Assembly: GCF_900102165.1 (NCBI RefSeq)
Contig: NZ_FNBD01000007.1
Location: 1 to 64,000 of the forward strand
DNA from: Cellulophaga baltica
Lineage (GTDB): Bacteria; Bacteroidota; Bacteroidia; Flavobacteriales; Flavobacteriaceae
DNA: 64,000 nt
Direction of reading: 5' to 3'
Below, in pieces: positions 62,879 through 64,000 of this stretch (position 1 is the first letter of the stretch; each line of letters opens with the position of its first letter). A model generated the notes under the pieces. That model had not been told where the DNA came from. It ran no database searches and worked only from the letters and a program-made list of their open reading frames with translations. The position numbers were made by a program, and so were the translations under genes.

Positions 62879-64000
62879 TCGTTTTAAAGAAATAAAACGA
62901 CTTAAAAAAAAAGATGTATCACACCATTTGCTGTGGTATTTAAAGCAAGATTATTTTTCTGAAGAATTATTAGGGCTCCATAATTTTGAAATAGAGAATT
63001 TCAAAAAACTTAGTGCTGGTGCGTATGCTTTATATGAAAAAGCAACGGAAAAGATCCTACGAGAGAATCAGCTGGGACTTTTAGACATTCCTGATTTTTT
63101 TCATGATTGCATCAATCACAGTTGGAAAAACAGAACAAAACATCCTTTTCTATACGGTAGATTTGATATCAACGGGGGTATTAAACAGCGAGATTCTAGT
63201 GTTATAGAATTTAACGCAGATACCTGTAGTACCTTACCTGAAACTATACATTGGCAATCGTTACAAAATAAAGAATTGAAAGGCAATAATACAATGCAAT
63301 TCAATAATTTAGCTGCAGATATTGCACAAACTTTGAGACATTTAAAAACTACAATAGACCATCCTAATCCTTTTATTTTAGGTTCTTCTTTTGGATACGA
63401 AGAAGATGTTCTTAATGTAAATTCTATTTTAGACATTGCACATGAAGAAGGATATAAAACATTCTACACCAATTTAGAAGAGGTAACTTTTTCTCAAGAA
63501 AATGGCATACTTTATGAAATTAATGGCGAATATCAAATTGTAGATGTTTGGTTTAAAATGATTCCTTGGGATTGGATGTTCAATGAAGAACCACAATTAG
63601 CAAAAGACCTTTCGGGTATTATCCAAAAAGATTTATGTACTGTTTTGAATCCGCCTTATACCGCCATTTGGCAGAATAAGAAGTTCATGGCCTATATTAC
63701 GGAGCATTTTCCAAATCATTATATCGCCCAAACACTTACGAAAACACCCTACTATAATGACTATGTTACAAAACCTGTTTATGGAAGATTAGGTGAGAAT
63801 ATAGAGATAAAAGGAACTCTAAACACGCAGTCTAAAGGCGATTATGAAAATCAAGATGTCGTGTATCAAAAATATTATCCTTTAGAAAGAGATTTAGAAA
63901 ACTATTATTACCAAGCAGGCGTGTTTTTTACAAACCAACCTTCTGCCTTAAATTTACGTTCAGAAGAAAACGCTATAATTTCTGATGATTGTGAATTTAT
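62847..64000 (+). CDS. Glutathionylspermidine synthase-like ATP-grasp enzyme (partial, YgiC-like)
   Basis: Open to the window end, at least 384 codons. The frame starts at GTG 62847 (or TTG 62868) inside the previous gene. HPFLYGRFDINGGIKQRDS and IEFNADTCSTLPETIHWQ are the conserved blocks of the GSP_synth (PF03738-type) domain, with PWDWMFNEEPQLAKDLSGI and LCTVLNPPYTAIWQNKKFM (ATP-grasp region) downstream. E. coli YgiC and YjfC are of this family, and the natural substrate is unknown for them. Together with the adjacent spermidine-synthase-like gene this suggests amine ligation. The C terminus lies outside the window. Confidence 0.85.
   Translation, partial: MENRLDRLEDSRFKEIKRLKKKDVSHHLLWYLKQDYFSEELLGLHNFEIENFKKLSAGAYALYEKATEKILRENQLGLLDIPDFFHDCINHSWKNRTKHPFLYGRFDINGGIKQRDSSVIEFNADTCSTLPETIHWQSLQNKELKGNNTMQFNNLAADIAQTLRHLKTTIDHPNPFILGSSFGYEEDVLNVNSILDIAHEEGYKTFYTNLEEVTFSQENGILYEINGEYQIVDVWFKMIPWDWMFNEEPQLAKDLSGIIQKDLCTVLNPPYTAIWQNKKFMAYITEHFPNHYIAQTLTKTPYYNDYVTKPVYGRLGENIEIKGTLNTQSKGDYENQDVVYQKYYPLERDLENYYYQAGVFFTNQPSALNLRSEENAIISDDCEF

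Noticed and set aside
1-64000. CRISPR, prophage or insertion sequence
   Set aside because: No regular repeat-spacer arrays, transposase, integrase or phage genes were seen.

Overview
The window is low-GC chromosomal DNA of a Bacteroidota member, most likely a marine Flavobacteriaceae of the Cellulophaga/Zobellia/Maribacter kind. The evidence is lineage-typical gene families (DUF3822, DUF4126, a GIN-domain envelope module, a type IX secretion sorting domain), promoters of the Bacteroidota TTG...TAnnTTTG form, few Shine-Dalgarno sequences, and two alginate lyases of family PL7. No rRNA operon, insertion sequence, prophage or CRISPR array is visible. This placement is inference from protein families, not from a marker-gene comparison.

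Layout. 1-323: tRNA-Pro(TGG) and tRNA-Ser(GCT). 324-14214: core genes, namely a 7TM-HD phosphodiesterase, a thiolase, an NlpC/P60-like protein whose catalytic Cys is Ser, a TPR protein with gyrA, clpC, a small protein, and a minus-strand group ending in the NAD(P)HX repair enzyme. 14268-20736: the threonine operon (leader peptide, thrA, thrB, two unrelated inserted genes, thrC). 20833-23725: two tandem PL7 alginate lyase genes, each preceded by a 13-bp-phased array of TTGGTNNACCAA palindromes. 23980-27906: gcvT, glsA, a sugar-nucleotide reductase-like gene, pterin dehydratase, yebC.

28005-34854: a minus-strand operon with a RecD-like helicase, DUF4126, kdsB, a HAD phosphatase, a CAT-like acyltransferase, a KdnB-like Kdo dehydrogenase and a phospholipid acyltransferase, suggesting modified Kdo in the lipopolysaccharide. 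34958-40574: pilin-like and DUF3822 proteins, rsmD, a LURP-one protein, the RNase P RNA gene (minus), dnaX and miaE. 40571-50021: a long minus-strand run, rpsA, pyrR, pyrB, a STAS-like gene, DUF3291, rnz, pdxH, sixA, ppk and ppx. 50303-54173: a LysM protein, and a T9SS-secreted beta-helix protein paired with an FN3-like lipoprotein. 54263-57525: cmk and lon. 57743-60682: an ECF sigma factor with a membrane protein and two repeat-rich envelope proteins. 60734-64000: a membrane spermidine-synthase-like protein divergent from a YgiB-like lipoprotein and a YgiC-like ATP-grasp enzyme cut by the window edge.

Most of the window is ordinary housekeeping DNA. The most unusual items are the phased operator arrays at the PL7 genes, the Thr-rich leader peptide of the thr operon, the Cys-to-Ser NlpC/P60 protein, the KdnB/CAT insertion beside kdsB, the ECF/Asp-Tyr-repeat module, and the polyamine-type cluster at the right edge.
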